This document shows positions 37,856 to 49,970 of a stretch of DNA of 64,000 nt, in pieces. A program made the position numbers and the translations under genes. Location: the NCBI RefSeq assembly GCF_016774335.1, contig NZ_JAETWA010000041.1, forward strand, positions 164,523 through 228,522, in the 5' to 3' direction. The notes beneath the pieces were generated by a model. The model was not told the DNA's origin, made no database searches, and saw nothing but the letters and a program-made list of their open reading frames with translations. The DNA is from Luteimonas saliphila. Its GTDB lineage: Bacteria > Pseudomonadota > Gammaproteobacteria > Xanthomonadales > Xanthomonadaceae. Each line of letters begins with the position of its first letter. Position 1 is the stretch's first letter.

Positions 37856-40501
37856 TCATCGGTGTCGCAGCAGTATCTGGCTCATCAATGCGCGCAGGGC
37901 CGGTGCCCGCACCGGCTTGTGCAGAAAACCCCAGCCGCGGTCCGCCGCCTCGCGCTGCAGGGCCGCGTCGCGCTCGGCGGTGACCAGGACCACCGGCGGC
38001 GCCTGCCGCCAGCGCGTGCAGAGCTGCTCGTACAGCGCCGGTCCGTCGATCCCGTCCATGCGCACGTCGAGCAGCACGACCTGCGGAATCCGCTCCGGCG
38101 CGGCCGCCGCCAGGGCGCCCTGCGGTCCGCCCGCGAACGGCACCACGCAGCCCCAGCGCTCGAGCAGCGCGCGCGTGGCCTCGCACACGCGTGGATCGTC
38201 GTCGATGCACCAGCACCTGCAACCGTGCAGCGGGCAGTCTTCGTGCGGCCCGGTTTCGGCCGGGCGCGCAGCCGGCACCACCGCCGCTGCGTCGGCACCC
38301 GGTACGCTCACCGCGAACACGCTGCCGCGGCCGGGCTGCGAGCGCAGGTCGATGCGGTGGCCGAGCAGGCGGCCGATGCGCTCGACGATCGCCAGCCCCA
38401 GGCCGGCGCCGCGGTGGTCGCCGTGGCCGTCGTCGAGGCGGCGGAATTCCTCGAAGACCTCGCGCTGCAGGCGATCGGGGATGCCGGGCCCCTGGTCGTG
38501 GACCTCGATCCGCACGTGCCCGCCGTCGCGGCGGCAGCCGAGCACGATGCGCCCGCGCCTGGTGTAGCGCACCGCGTTGGAGAGGAAGTTCTGCAGGATG
38601 CGGCGCAGCAGCGCCTCGTCGCTGCGCACCGCCAGACGCGTGGGCACGTAGGCGAACGCCAGGCCGTGCGCGGCCGCGAGCATGCCGAACTCGCGCGCCA
38701 GCGTGTCGAGCAGCGGATCCAGCGCGAACGCGCGCACGTCCACCGCCAGGGTGCCCGCCTCCATCCGCGAGATGTCGAGCAGGCTGGTGAGCACCGCGTC
38801 CTGCGCCGCGAGCGCGGCCTCGACGTGGTCGGAGAGTTCGCACTGCTCCGGTGCCTGCAGCCGCGAACGCAGCGCCGAGAGGAACATTCGCGCGGCGTTC
38901 AGCGGTTGCAGCAGGTCGTGCACCGCGGCGGCGACGAATCGGGTCTTGTAGCGGTTGGCCTGTTCGGCGTCGTGGCGGGCCTGCTCGAGGTCGGCGGTGC
39001 GGTCGGCGATGCGCCGCTCCAGCGCGTCGGCCAGCGAGCGCAGTTCGCGCGCGGTGTTCTTGTAGCCGGTGATGTCCGCGTAGCTGGTGACGAAGCCGCC
39101 GTCGGGCAGCGGGTTGCCGCGGATCTCCAGCACGGTGCCGTCCTGCTTCTCGCTCTCGCGCGCATGCGGCGTGCCGCTGCGCAGGTGGTCGAGGCGACGC
39201 TGGATGGCGTCCTCGACCGGGCCCGGGCCGAGCAGTCCGCGTTCGGCGTTGTAGCGGAACACGTCCTCGATCGGACGGCCGACGTGGATGAAGCCCGGCG
39301 GAAAGCGGAACAGTTCGAGGTAGCGCTGGTTCCACGCGGTCAGGCGCAGGTCGGCGTCGATGATCGCGACACCCTGGGCCAGGTGGTCGAGCTGGCGGCT
39401 CAGGCCGCTGTCGGCATGGCGCGCGGCTTCGATCACGCCGTCGCGGGCGGTGCGCAGCTCCTGCGCGTGCTGCTGCACCAGCGCCTCGAGCTCGGCGCGG
39501 TTGCGCTGGCGCAACGCGGTGATGCGCCGCCGCTGCTGCACGAACAGCCCCAGCAGCACCAGCGCCAGCCACAGCAATGCGGCGGCGATGGCCGCCTGCC
39601 GCGCGGCGGCGGCGGTCGCCGCGGACAGGTCGCGCAACAGGTGCAGGGTCCAGCCGGGTTCCTGCAGCGGCGCGCGGATCCACAGCCATTCGCCCTGGCG
39701 TGCGGGCGCGGCGATGCGGACCCGCATGACGTCGTCGCCCAGCGCGCGTGCGCGTTGCATCGCCATCGGCCGCAGCGGCTGCGCACCGTACTGGCGGGTG
39801 GCATCGAGCTCGCGCAGCGTCGCGGCGTCCAGCGGCCGCAGCGCGCGATAACGCCAGTGGTCCTGGCTGGCGAGGAACACCACCCCGTGGCGGTCGCTGA
39901 CCATCACCGTGCCGTCGACGCGCAGCCATTCGCGCTCCAGCGCCGAGAGCTGGATCTTGATCACCACCACGCCCAGCGCCTCGCCGCCGGCGCCGTGGAT
40001 CCGTTCCGACAGGAAGTAGCCGGGCACGCCGGTGGTGACGCCGATCCCGTAGAAGCGACCCTGCCCCTCGGCGAGCGCCTGGCGCACGTAGGGCCGGAAG
40101 CCGTAGTGCTCGCCGACGTTGCTGCCGGGCTCGCGCCAGTTGCTGGCGGCCACCGCGGTGCCGCGCGCATCGATCAGGGTCAGGGTCGACGCCTGCGCGG
40201 TGCGGTTGGCTTCCTCCAGGCGCAGGTTGAGCCGGTGGCGCGTCGCCTCGTCGACCGGGCCGGACGCGGCGGCGCGCAGTTCCGGATCGAGCGCGAGCAC
40301 CTGCGGCAACGCGCGATAGCGGTCGACCAGCTGCTCCAGCGCGCGCGCGTGCAGCGCGAGCTGCGCGCGCGACTGCGCCGCCTGCCGGTCGATCTCGCGG
40401 CGCTCGCCCCAGGCGTGGCCGAGCACGGCGAAGACGAGGGTGCCGCCCGTTGCGAGCAGCAGGACCGGCAACCAGCGGCGGACTCGCCATTCGCGTCGCA
40501 T
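37856..40501 (-). CDS. Hybrid sensor histidine kinase with periplasmic sensor, PAS and receiver domains
   Basis: An 881-residue membrane kinase. TM1 is about 10-28, a periplasmic dCACHE-like sensor follows (YGFRPYVRQALAEGQGRFYGIGVTTGVPGYFLSERI), and TM2 is about 300-322. A PAS domain comes next (LAQGVAIIDADLRLTAWNQRYLELFRFPPGF), then a HisKA site VAAAVHDLLQPLNAARMF (His near 526), HATPase boxes NFLSNAVRYTRRG, DQGPGIP and GAGLGLAIVERIG, and a carboxy receiver (CIDDDPRV, VVLLDVRMDG, FLHKPV). The sensor sequence type is that of DctB-like organic-acid or alcohol sensors. It is divergent from dctA, 128 bases apart, so C4-dicarboxylates are a reasonable candidate ligand. ATG 40501 precedes the first basic/hydrophobic segment. 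Confidence 0.9.
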   Translation of the reverse strand: MRREWRVRRWLPVLLLATGGTLVFAVLGHAWGERREIDRQAAQSRAQLALHARALEQLVDRYRALPQVLALDPELRAAASGPVDEATRHRLNLRLEEANRTAQASTLTLIDARGTAVAASNWREPGSNVGEHYGFRPYVRQALAEGQGRFYGIGVTTGVPGYFLSERIHGAGGEALGVVVIKIQLSALEREWLRVDGTVMVSDRHGVVFLASQDHWRYRALRPLDAATLRELDATRQYGAQPLRPMAMQRARALGDDVMRVRIAAPARQGEWLWIRAPLQEPGWTLHLLRDLSAATAAAARQAAIAAALLWLALVLLGLFVQQRRRITALRQRNRAELEALVQQHAQELRTARDGVIEAARHADSGLSRQLDHLAQGVAIIDADLRLTAWNQRYLELFRFPPGFIHVGRPIEDVFRYNAERGLLGPGPVEDAIQRRLDHLRSGTPHARESEKQDGTVLEIRGNPLPDGGFVTSYADITGYKNTARELRSLADALERRIADRTADLEQARHDAEQANRYKTRFVAAAVHDLLQPLNAARMFLSALRSRLQAPEQCELSDHVEAALAAQDAVLTSLLDISRMEAGTLAVDVRAFALDPLLDTLAREFGMLAAAHGLAFAYVPTRLAVRSDEALLRRILQNFLSNAVRYTRRGRIVLGCRRDGGHVRIEVHDQGPGIPDRLQREVFEEFRRLDDGHGDHRGAGLGLAIVERIGRLLGHRIDLRSQPGRGSVFAVSVPGADAAAVVPAARPAETGPHEDCPLHGCRCWCIDDDPRVCEATRALLERWGCVVPFAGGPQGALAAAAPERIPQVVLLDVRMDGIDGPALYEQLCTRWRQAPPVVLVTAERDAALQREAADRGWGFLHKPVRAPALRALMSQILLRHR

Positions 40502-40629
40502 CCGGGCGAGTGTAGTGGTCCGCGGCCGAGGCGGCACGGTTCGCCGGCTCCGGCCGACTAGTCCCATTGCGCTATCGGCAGGGTGTGCGCGGGCAGGTAC
40601 GGTGCCCGCACTCCGCACGGATCCCGTCG

Positions 40630-41988
40630 ATGCCTGCCGTTCCCCGACACGATGTCCTCATGCCGCCGCGGCTGCCGTGGTACCGGCAGCTGTACGTGCA
40701 GGTGCTGCTGGCGATCGTGGCGGGCGCGCTGCTGGGCCACTTGGAGCCGGCGCTGGCCGAGCAGTTCAAGCCGCTGGGCGACGGCTTCATCAAGCTGGTC
40801 AAGATGATCATCGCGCCGGTGATCTTCCTGACCATCGTCACCGGCATCGCCGGCATGACCCAGCTGCGCACGGTCGGCCGCGTGTTCGCCAAGGCGATGG
40901 TCTATTTCCTGTTCTTCTCGACCCTGGCGCTGGTCGTGGGCATGCTCGTGGCGCACGCGGTGCAGCCCGGCGCGGGCATGAATATCGACCCGGCTTCGCT
41001 GGACACGGCCGCGGTCGAGGGCTACGTGCAGAAGTCGCACGAAATGACCCTGGTCGGCTTCCTGCTCGACGTCATCCCGTCCACCCTGGTCGGCGCCTTC
41101 GTCGAGGGCAACATCCTGCAGGTGCTGTTCGTCGCGGTGCTGTTCGGCATCGCGCTGGCGATGGTCGGCGCACCGGGCAAGCCGGTGCTGTCGTTCCTCG
41201 AAGCACTGACCGCGCCGGTGTTCAAGCTGGTGCACATCCTGATGAAGGCGGCGCCGATCGGCGCGTTCGGCGCGATCGCCTTCACCATCGGCCGCTACGG
41301 GGTGGAGTCGCTGGCCAACCTGGCCTGGCTGATCGGCACCTTCTACATCACCTCGTTGCTGTTCGTGCTGGTGATCCTGGGCGCGGTGGCGCGGCTGTGC
41401 GGGTTCTCGATCCTGAAGCTGGTGCGCTACCTGCGCGCGGAGCTGCTGCTGGTGCTCGGTACCTCGTCGTCGGAATCGGCGCTGCCGTCGCTGATGGAGA
41501 AGATGGAAGCCGCCGGCTGCCGCAAGTCGGTGGTGGGGCTGGTGGTGCCGACCGGCTACTCGTTCAACCTCGACGGCACCAACATCTACATGACCCTGGC
41601 CGCGCTGTTCATCGCCCAGGCCACCAACACCGAACTCACGCTGTGGCAGCAGGTCACGCTGCTGCTGGTGGCGATGCTCAGCTCCAAGGGCGCGGCCGGC
41701 GTGACCGGCGCCGGCTTCATCACCCTGGCGGCGACGCTGTCGGTGGTGCCGACGATCCCGGTCGCCGGCATGGCGCTGATCCTCGGCGTCGACCGCTTCA
41801 TGAGCGAGTGCCGCTCGATCACCAATTTCATCGGCAACGCGGTGGCGACCGTGGTGGTCGCGCGCTGGGAGGACGCGCTCGACCACGATGCGCTCGACCG
41901 CGCGTTGTCCGGCCCGTCGCAACCGCTCGCCGCGGCGCCCGACCCGGCCGCGGGGCCGGGCGATCCGAGATCGCTGGACGTCGACTGA
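40630..41988 (+). CDS. dctA: C4-dicarboxylate:cation symporter
   Basis: An inner-membrane DAACS-family transporter for succinate, fumarate and malate, 452 residues with many membrane segments. It follows E. coli DctA closely: [45 protein letters not shown], the serine-rich loop [22 protein letters not shown], the NMDGT-like site [30 protein letters not shown] and [12 protein letters not shown] 40630 leaves 17 residues before YRQLYVQ, close to the xanthomonad norm; ATG 40660 is possible. It diverges from the hybrid kinase and is followed by a TonB receptor after 37 bases. Confidence 0.95.
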   Translation: MPAVPRHDVLMPPRLPWYRQLYVQVLLAIVAGALLGHLEPALAEQFKPLGDGFIKLVKMIIAPVIFLTIVTGIAGMTQLRTVGRVFAKAMVYFLFFSTLALVVGMLVAHAVQPGAGMNIDPASLDTAAVEGYVQKSHEMTLVGFLLDVIPSTLVGAFVEGNILQVLFVAVLFGIALAMVGAPGKPVLSFLEALTAPVFKLVHILMKAAPIGAFGAIAFTIGRYGVESLANLAWLIGTFYITSLLFVLVILGAVARLCGFSILKLVRYLRAELLLVLGTSSSESALPSLMEKMEAAGCRKSVVGLVVPTGYSFNLDGTNIYMTLAALFIAQATNTELTLWQQVTLLLVAMLSSKGAAGVTGAGFITLAATLSVVPTIPVAGMALILGVDRFMSECRSITNFIGNAVATVVVARWEDALDHDALDRALSGPSQPLAAAPDPAAGPGDPRSLDVD

Positions 41989-42025
41989 AGAGCGACGCAG
42001 GCACGCACCCGAGGGAGGAGCCAAC

Positions 42026-45000
42026 ATGCACAAGCACCATCGTTCCGCAGCCAGATGCGGTACCGTCGCCGTCGCCCTGCTGGCCGCGGCGATCCAGACC
42101 GCGCTGGCGCAGACGCCGCCGCAGCCGGCGCCCGCCGACGCGACCGCCATGCCTTCAGCGGGCCAGTCCGCGAATCCCGCGCCGCAGGACGAGGCGCTGG
42201 AGCTCGACAGGGTCGTAGTCGTCGGCTCGCACATCCGCGGCGCACCCACCACCGAGGCGCTGCCCGTGGTCGTGATCGACGCCGAGCAGATCGACGCCGC
42301 CGGCGCGGTATCGGGCGACGAGCTGCTGCGCGACATCCCGCAGATGGGCGATGTGCTGTTCGACTCGTCCAACAACCCGCAGACCAGCAACGCCGCGCGC
42401 GGCGACGTCAACTCGGTGAACCTGCGCTCGCTCGGCGTCGGCAACACCCTGGTGCTGCTCAATGGCCGGCGCATCGTGCAGCATCCCACCAGCCAGGGCA
42501 CGTCCGACACCGGCACGGTGCCGGTGCAGAGCTTCAACTCGAACTCGATCCCGGTAGCGGGGCTCGACCGCGTCGAGGTGCTGCTCGACGGCGCCGCCGC
42601 GATCTACGGCGCCGACGCGGTCGCCGGCGTGGTCAACACGGTGCTGCAGAGCGAGTTCGACGGATTCTCCTTCAACACCCGCTTCGGCAGCGCCGAGGGC
42701 ACCGGCATGGACGAGTTCGACGCTTCCGTCTTCACCGGCAGGAGCTTCGAGCGCGGCAACATCTCGCTGTTCGCCAGCCTCACCAGCCGCTCGAAGCTGT
42801 GGGCGGACGACCAGGACTTCACCCGTTCCGACGACCTGCGTCCGCTGTTCGAGGACCATCCGGACTTCGCCGGCCTCAACGCGCTCGACGGCCGGTCCTC
42901 GCACACGCCGTGGGCGCGGCTGAGCGTCGGCCCGCGACCGGTGATCCGCAGCAACGGCGCAGCGGTGACCAACACCGCGGGCGCGTTCCACGTGCAGCCG
43001 TCGGGCTTCGGCTGCAACGGCGTGGACATGGGGGGCGACCTGTGCCTGGTCACGGGCAACACCAACTTCAACAACGCCCACCGCGAGCTGCGCTACGACA
43101 CCCGCCACGGGACCACGGTGCGCCCCTCGGTCGAGCGCCTGAACCTGCACCTCACCGGCCACTACGACCTCACCGACGCGGTCGAATTATTCGGCGAGGC
43201 CGGCTACTACGAGGCCACCAGCCGCGCCACCCAGCCGCCGGTGGTCAACCTCAACAGCCTGTGGATCCCGTCGAGCAACTACTGGAATCCCTTCGGCCCG
43301 GTCGCCTTCGCCGACGGCACCCCCAATCCCAACCGCCTGCCGGGCCTGAGCAACGTGCCCGACGAGGGCCTGCCGGTGCTGCTGACCAACTACCGCTACG
43401 TCGACGTCGGCTTCCAGGACGTCGTGGTGGAGAACTACCAGGCGCGCCTGCTCGCCGGCCTGCGCGGGCAGTGGGGTGGGTTCGACTGGGAGACCGCGCT
43501 GGTGTACTCCGAGGCCGAGGCCGAGGACCGCTCGACCAACGTCGACATGACCGCGCTGCAGCGACAGCTGGCGCTGTCCACACCCGATGCGTACAACCCG
43601 TTCAGCGGCGGCTGCGTCGACACCACCAGTTGGGGCGACTGTTCGCCGAGCTCGCAGGCGTCGGCCGACGCGATCCGGATGGACCTGGTGCGCACCTCGC
43701 GCACCACCCTGACCATGGCCGACTTCCGGATGAACCGCGGCGACCTGTTCGCGTTGCCGGCCGGCGACGTCGGCATCGCCTTCGGCGTCGAGGCGCGGCG
43801 CGAGACCCAGCGCGACGACCGCGACGCCAACCTCGACGGCACCATCACCTTCACCGACATGGTCACCGGCGAGACCAATCCCAGCAACGTCGCCGCGGTC
43901 AGCCCGAACCCGGACACCTCCGGCTCGCGCACGGTCGATTCGGCCTACCTCGAGTTCGCCGTGCCGCTGGTGTCGCCGGACATGGGCGTGCCGCTGGTGC
44001 GCAGCCTCGACATGCAGCTCGCCGGCCGCTACGAGCACTACTCCGATTTCGGATCGGTGGCCAAGCCCAAGATCGCGCTGGCCTGGGACCTGGCGGAAGG
44101 CGTGCGCCTGCGCGGCTCCTATTCCGAAGGCTTCCGCGCACCCAACCTCGAACAGACCCACGCCACCCAGTACGCACGCCTGGCCAGCGGCATGGACTAC
44201 GTCCGCTGCGAGGCGCTGCTGCGCACCGGCGCGCTGGCCTCGATGGCCGATTGCGGAGAGAACACCTCCGGGGCGTCGCTGCTGGTGGCGGGCAACCCCG
44301 ACCTGGAACCTGAGGAGAGCACCAACCTCTCGTACGGCTTCGTGTTCCAGCCGGCCTTCCTGCCGGAATCCGCAGGCAGGTTCACGCTGACCGTGGACCG
44401 CTGGCGCATCGAGCAGGAACAGATCGTCGGCCTGCTCGGCGCCCAGACCGCGCTGATCCTCGACTACCTCGACCGGGTGCAGGGCGGCTCCAATCCCCTG
44501 GTGAACCGCGCAGCGCCGACGCCCGAGGACATCGCCCTGTTCGAGGGCAGCGGCCTGGCGCCGGTCGGCGACGTGGTCTCGATCAACGACCGCTTCATCA
44601 ACCTGCAGCCGCAGACCGCGGCCGGCATCGACTTCGCCCTGCACTGGCAGAAGCGGCGCACCCGCCTGGGCAACTTCAGCGTGCGCCTCAACGCCAGCAA
44701 GCTCACCGAGTTCACCCGCGACCCGGGCCCGGTGGTCAACGCGCTGTACGCCGCGCGCGAGGCCGGCATCATCGATCCGCTGACCGCGCTGCCGGACCCG
44801 AGCGATCTCATCGGCCAGAACGGACGTCCGGAATGGAGGATCACCAGCGCCTTCACCTGGAGCCAGGGACCGTGGCGCGCGGGCGTGTCGGCGCGCTACC
44901 GCAGTGCGTTCGAACAGCCCGGGTTGCTCGGAACGTCGGGCGACCCCTGGGTGGTCGATTCGCGCACGACCACCAACCTCTACGGCCAGTACCGCTTCGA

Positions 45001-45136
45001 AGGCGGCACCGCGGTCCGGCTGGGCGTGAACGATGCGACCGACGAGGGGCCGTCGCTCGCCGACAACGGTTACCGCGGTTCGGTGGACCAGCCCTGGGGA
45101 CGCTACTGGTACGTCAACATCAGCCATTCGTTCTGA
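42026..45136 (+). CDS. TonB-dependent outer-membrane receptor
   Basis: A 1036-residue receptor from ATG 42026, behind a GGGAGGAG ribosome site. Signal peptide MHKHHRSAARCGTVAVALLAAAIQTALAQ; a proline/alanine-rich linker; TonB-box-like LELDRVVVVGSHIRG; the plug (PVVVIDAEQID...GDELLRDIPQM...NLRSLGVGNTLVLLNGRRIV...VEVLLDGAAAIYGADAVAGVVN). A 22-strand barrel of family character follows (SEGFRAPNLEQTHATQY, NPDLEPEESTNLSYGFV), ending in an aromatic residue (NISHSF). The substrate cannot be read from sequence. Its position after dctA suggests joint uptake of an organic acid or a complex containing one. Confidence 0.92.
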   Translation: MHKHHRSAARCGTVAVALLAAAIQTALAQTPPQPAPADATAMPSAGQSANPAPQDEALELDRVVVVGSHIRGAPTTEALPVVVIDAEQIDAAGAVSGDELLRDIPQMGDVLFDSSNNPQTSNAARGDVNSVNLRSLGVGNTLVLLNGRRIVQHPTSQGTSDTGTVPVQSFNSNSIPVAGLDRVEVLLDGAAAIYGADAVAGVVNTVLQSEFDGFSFNTRFGSAEGTGMDEFDASVFTGRSFERGNISLFASLTSRSKLWADDQDFTRSDDLRPLFEDHPDFAGLNALDGRSSHTPWARLSVGPRPVIRSNGAAVTNTAGAFHVQPSGFGCNGVDMGGDLCLVTGNTNFNNAHRELRYDTRHGTTVRPSVERLNLHLTGHYDLTDAVELFGEAGYYEATSRATQPPVVNLNSLWIPSSNYWNPFGPVAFADGTPNPNRLPGLSNVPDEGLPVLLTNYRYVDVGFQDVVVENYQARLLAGLRGQWGGFDWETALVYSEAEAEDRSTNVDMTALQRQLALSTPDAYNPFSGGCVDTTSWGDCSPSSQASADAIRMDLVRTSRTTLTMADFRMNRGDLFALPAGDVGIAFGVEARRETQRDDRDANLDGTITFTDMVTGETNPSNVAAVSPNPDTSGSRTVDSAYLEFAVPLVSPDMGVPLVRSLDMQLAGRYEHYSDFGSVAKPKIALAWDLAEGVRLRGSYSEGFRAPNLEQTHATQYARLASGMDYVRCEALLRTGALASMADCGENTSGASLLVAGNPDLEPEESTNLSYGFVFQPAFLPESAGRFTLTVDRWRIEQEQIVGLLGAQTALILDYLDRVQGGSNPLVNRAAPTPEDIALFEGSGLAPVGDVVSINDRFINLQPQTAAGIDFALHWQKRRTRLGNFSVRLNASKLTEFTRDPGPVVNALYAAREAGIIDPLTALPDPSDLIGQNGRPEWRITSAFTWSQGPWRAGVSARYRSAFEQPGLLGTSGDPWVVDSRTTTNLYGQYRFEGGTAVRLGVNDATDEGPSLADNGYRGSVDQPWGRYWYVNISHSF

Positions 45137-45146
45137 GCGGCGGACG

Positions 45147-46460
45147 ATGGAGAGGGCAGCGAACGTGCAAGCGATGAAGCGGCGCCTGGTGGCGGGGTTC
45201 GTGGCCCTGGGCCTGGCCGCGCCCGCCCTGGCGGGGCCGGGCGACGGCGCCGTGGCATTCGCCGCGACGGCGTGCCCGGCAGCGGTGGCGGACGTGGCCG
45301 ACTGCCATGCCGCCCGCGACGGCAACGGCGCCTGGCTGCTGGCCGCGATCCCGCGCGACTGGAACCGGCGGCTGGTCGTCCATGCGCACGGTGGGCCACG
45401 GCTCACCGCGCCGGAGGATGGCGATTCGGCCGCGGACCTCGACCGCTTCGCGGTGATGGTGCGCGAGGGCCACGCCTGGATCGGATCGACCTATCGCCGC
45501 GCCGGCTACGGCGTGCGCCGCGCCGCCGAGGATGTCGACAACAGCCGGCGCGCATTCGTGGCCCGTTGGGGCCGGCCGCAGCGCACGCTGCTGCACGGCC
45601 AGTCCTGGGGCGGCAACGTCGCCGCCAAGGTCGCCGAGCTGTACGCGCTCGATGCCGACGGCCGCGCCAACTACGACGCCGTGCTGACCACCAATGGCGT
45701 GCTCACCGGCGGCACCCGTGCCTACGGCTTCCGCGCCGACCTGCGCGCGGTGTACCAGTACTACTGCCGCAACCACCCGGCGCCGGACGAACCGCAGTAC
45801 CCGCCCTGGCAGGGCCTGCCGGCCGGATCGGAGATGGATCGCGACGAACTGCGGCGCCGGGTCGACGCCTGCACCGGCGTCGGGCGGGCCGCGGAGCGGC
45901 GCACGCCGGAGCAGGCGTCGCGGCTGGCGGACATCCTCGCCGTCGGCGGCGTGACGGAACGGCAGCTGGTCGCGCACCTGGCCTGGGCCACGTTCCATTT
46001 CCGCGACCTGGTGCAGCGGCACTTGCACGGCCGCAACCCGTTCGACAACACGGGCACGGTCTATCGCGGCTCGGGCGACGACGAGGCCCTGAATGCGGGC
46101 GTCGAGCGTTTCGCGGCCGATCCGCAGGCGCTCGCGCTGCTCGGCTACGACGCCGACCTGTCCGGGCGGATCGTGCTGCCGACGCTGACGATCCACGCCG
46201 CGCACGACCCGGTGGTCCCGGCCGCGGCGCTGGACGCGTATCGCGACACGGTGGCCGCCGCGGGCCGCAGCCACCTGCTCGCCCAGGCCAGGACCGACGA
46301 ACACGAGCACAGCCGCCTGCACGACGCGACCTACCGGGGCGCCCTGCGCGCGCTCGAGGCGTGGCTGGACGGGGGCGTGCGCCCCGATGCCGCCGCGATC
46401 CAGGCCGCCTGCCTCGCCGCGGCACGCGACCGGACCGCGTGCCGGTTCGTGGCGCCGTAG
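45147..46460 (+). CDS. Exported alpha/beta hydrolase
   Basis: A 437-residue protein beginning 10 bases after the TonB receptor, so probably co-expressed. Signal sequence MKRRLVAGFVALGLAAPALAG starts at the internal ATG 45174, which is a realistic alternative start. The core has LVVHAHGGPRL (oxyanion region), the nucleophile elbow LLHGQSWGGNVAAKVAEL, and late Asp and His candidates in LTIHAAHDPVVP and EHEHSRLHDATY. Three cysteine pairs suggest periplasmic disulfides. The family resembles secreted esterases or tannase-like hydrolases. Coupling to the receptor suggests that it processes the imported compound. Confidence 0.82.
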   Translation: MERAANVQAMKRRLVAGFVALGLAAPALAGPGDGAVAFAATACPAAVADVADCHAARDGNGAWLLAAIPRDWNRRLVVHAHGGPRLTAPEDGDSAADLDRFAVMVREGHAWIGSTYRRAGYGVRRAAEDVDNSRRAFVARWGRPQRTLLHGQSWGGNVAAKVAELYALDADGRANYDAVLTTNGVLTGGTRAYGFRADLRAVYQYYCRNHPAPDEPQYPPWQGLPAGSEMDRDELRRRVDACTGVGRAAERRTPEQASRLADILAVGGVTERQLVAHLAWATFHFRDLVQRHLHGRNPFDNTGTVYRGSGDDEALNAGVERFAADPQALALLGYDADLSGRIVLPTLTIHAAHDPVVPAAALDAYRDTVAAAGRSHLLAQARTDEHEHSRLHDATYRGALRALEAWLDGGVRPDAAAIQAACLAAARDRTACRFVAP

Positions 46461-46563
46461 GCGCGCGTCGGGCGGCGTGCCCGCGCGCCGCGGGCGTTGC
46501 GCCATCCCTTCGGCCGCGTCGCCGCGGCCCGCCGGCATCGCGGGTCCCTCCCGCCGCGAGCGG

Positions 46564-46571
46564 CTAGAATC
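46564..46571 (+). promoter_or_regulatory. CTAGAATC -10-like element upstream of maeB
   Basis: The same octamer as before rsgA and aceE. Transcription from it would begin near 46578, downstream of the in-frame ATG at 46573, which favours the ATG at 46597 as the real start of maeB. Confidence 0.45.
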
Positions 46572-46596
46572 CATGTTCCGCACACGGCCAGCCACG

Positions 46597-48915
<2,319 letters not shown>

Positions 48916-48919
48916 GCGC

Positions 48920-48949
48920 GTAGCCCGGATAAGCGCAGCGCATCCGGGG
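48920..48949 (+). repeat. Single REP element 5' of the RAYT gene
   Basis: A GTAGCCCGGATAAGCGCAGC head with a CATCCGGGGA tail, one copy, between maeB and the RAYT gene. Together with the array downstream it brackets the transposase with its own repeat family. Confidence 0.88.
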
Positions 48950-49040
48950 AAATCTCCGACCCGATCACGGGCAAACGCCCTACCGGCGGGCTCCACGCCC
49001 CCCGATGCCCGTGTTTGCGCGGCCATGCGAGCGTGTGCGC

Positions 49041-49541
49041 ATGGTGCGCTATCGCCGCAATCGCGTTCCGGGCGGAACCTTCTTCTTCACGGTCACCTTG
49101 CGCGACCGGCGGAGCGATCTGCTGGTGCGCCACATCGACCTCCTCGGGACGTCCTGGCGGAGGGCTCGCGAACGGGTTGCGCACGAAGTCGCTGTGGTGG
49201 TCGTGCTGCCGGACCACCTGCATGCGGTGATCACCATGCGCGATGAGGATGGCGACTATTCCGGACTGTGGCGCGAGATCAAGAAGGGATTCACACGAGG
49301 CCTCGCGGCTGCGTCCACGCCGTGGCAGACGCGGTTCTGGGAGCACACCATCCGCGATGCGAGAGATCTGGCGACGCACGTCGACTACGTGCACGCCAAC
49401 CCGCTCAAGCACGGGCTGGTCGCACGGGTCGCCGAGTGGCCGCATTCGAGCTTCCATCGCCATGTGCGGCTCGGGCTGTTGCCGGAAGACTGGTGCGGCG
49501 AGGCCGAGCCGCCCGCACGCACGGGCGAACGCGACGCGTAG
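49041..49541 (+). CDS. rayT: REP-associated tyrosine transposase (RAYT, Y1-type HUH family)
   Basis: A 166-residue single-strand nuclease/transposase of the TnpA_REP family. Motifs: MVRYRRNRVPGGTFFFTVTLRDR at the start, the metal HUH motif in VVLPDHLHAVI (His59, His61) and the catalytic tyrosine segment DYVHANPLKHG (Tyr116). Such enzymes cleave and join REP ends and are thought to spread them. ATG 49041 is preferred to 49005 because family similarity starts there. Its stop TAG (49539-49541) lies inside the GTAG head of the adjoining REP, and matched copies lie on both sides, so this looks like an intact REP-RAYT unit. Confidence 0.93.
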   Translation: MVRYRRNRVPGGTFFFTVTLRDRRSDLLVRHIDLLGTSWRRARERVAHEVAVVVVLPDHLHAVITMRDEDGDYSGLWREIKKGFTRGLAAASTPWQTRFWEHTIRDARDLATHVDYVHANPLKHGLVARVAEWPHSSFHRHVRLGLLPEDWCGEAEPPARTGERDA

Positions 49542-49948
49542 CCCGGGTTAGCGAAGCGCACCCGGGGATCGCGGCGCCGCGCGCGTCGCGCGGACCAGGC
49601 GGGCCGCGTCGGCCTTCATTCCCGGATGCGGCCTTCGGCCTTACCCGGGCTACGGTCGATGTCGTAGCCCGGGTAAGCGCAGCGCACCCGGGGACCGGAG
49701 CGCCGCGCGCATCGCGCGGGCCAGGCGGGCCGCATCGGCCTTCATTCCCGGATGCGGCCTTCGGCCTTATCCGGGCTACGTCGATGTCGTAGCCCGGGTA
49801 AGCGCAGCGCACCCGGGGATCGGAGCGCCGCGCGCGTCGCGCGGACCAGGCGGGCCGCATCGGTCTTCATTCCCGGATGCGGCCTTCGGCCTTATCCGGG
49901 CTACGTCGATGTCGTAGCCCGGGTAAGCGCAGCGCACCCGGGGATCGC
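49538..49948. repeat. Tandem 125-base REP doublet array beside the RAYT gene
   Basis: Rightward REP heads (GTAGCCCGGGTAAGC; GTTAGC in the first) begin at 49538, 49664, 49789 and 49914, at steps of 126, 125 and 125. Between successive heads lie a spacer containing GCGCCGCGCGCGTCGCGCG and an inverted copy (CTTATCCGGGCTAC), joined by GTCGATGTC. Units are nearly identical, indicating recent tandem amplification. The roughly 430 bases between the RAYT gene and the next gene hold only this array. Confidence 0.93.
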
Positions 49949-49970
49949 GGCGTCTCGCCAGGGAAGTTGC

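Noticed and set aside
37862..40561. Long plus-strand open frame opposite the hybrid kinase
   Set aside because: Antisense shadow; no domain or signal sequence, while the minus-strand kinase is complete.
49538..49948. Possible CRISPR array beside 49.5-49.9 kb
   Set aside because: Units of 125-126 bases repeat in full, contain inverted REPs and adjoin a RAYT gene; there are no variable spacers.
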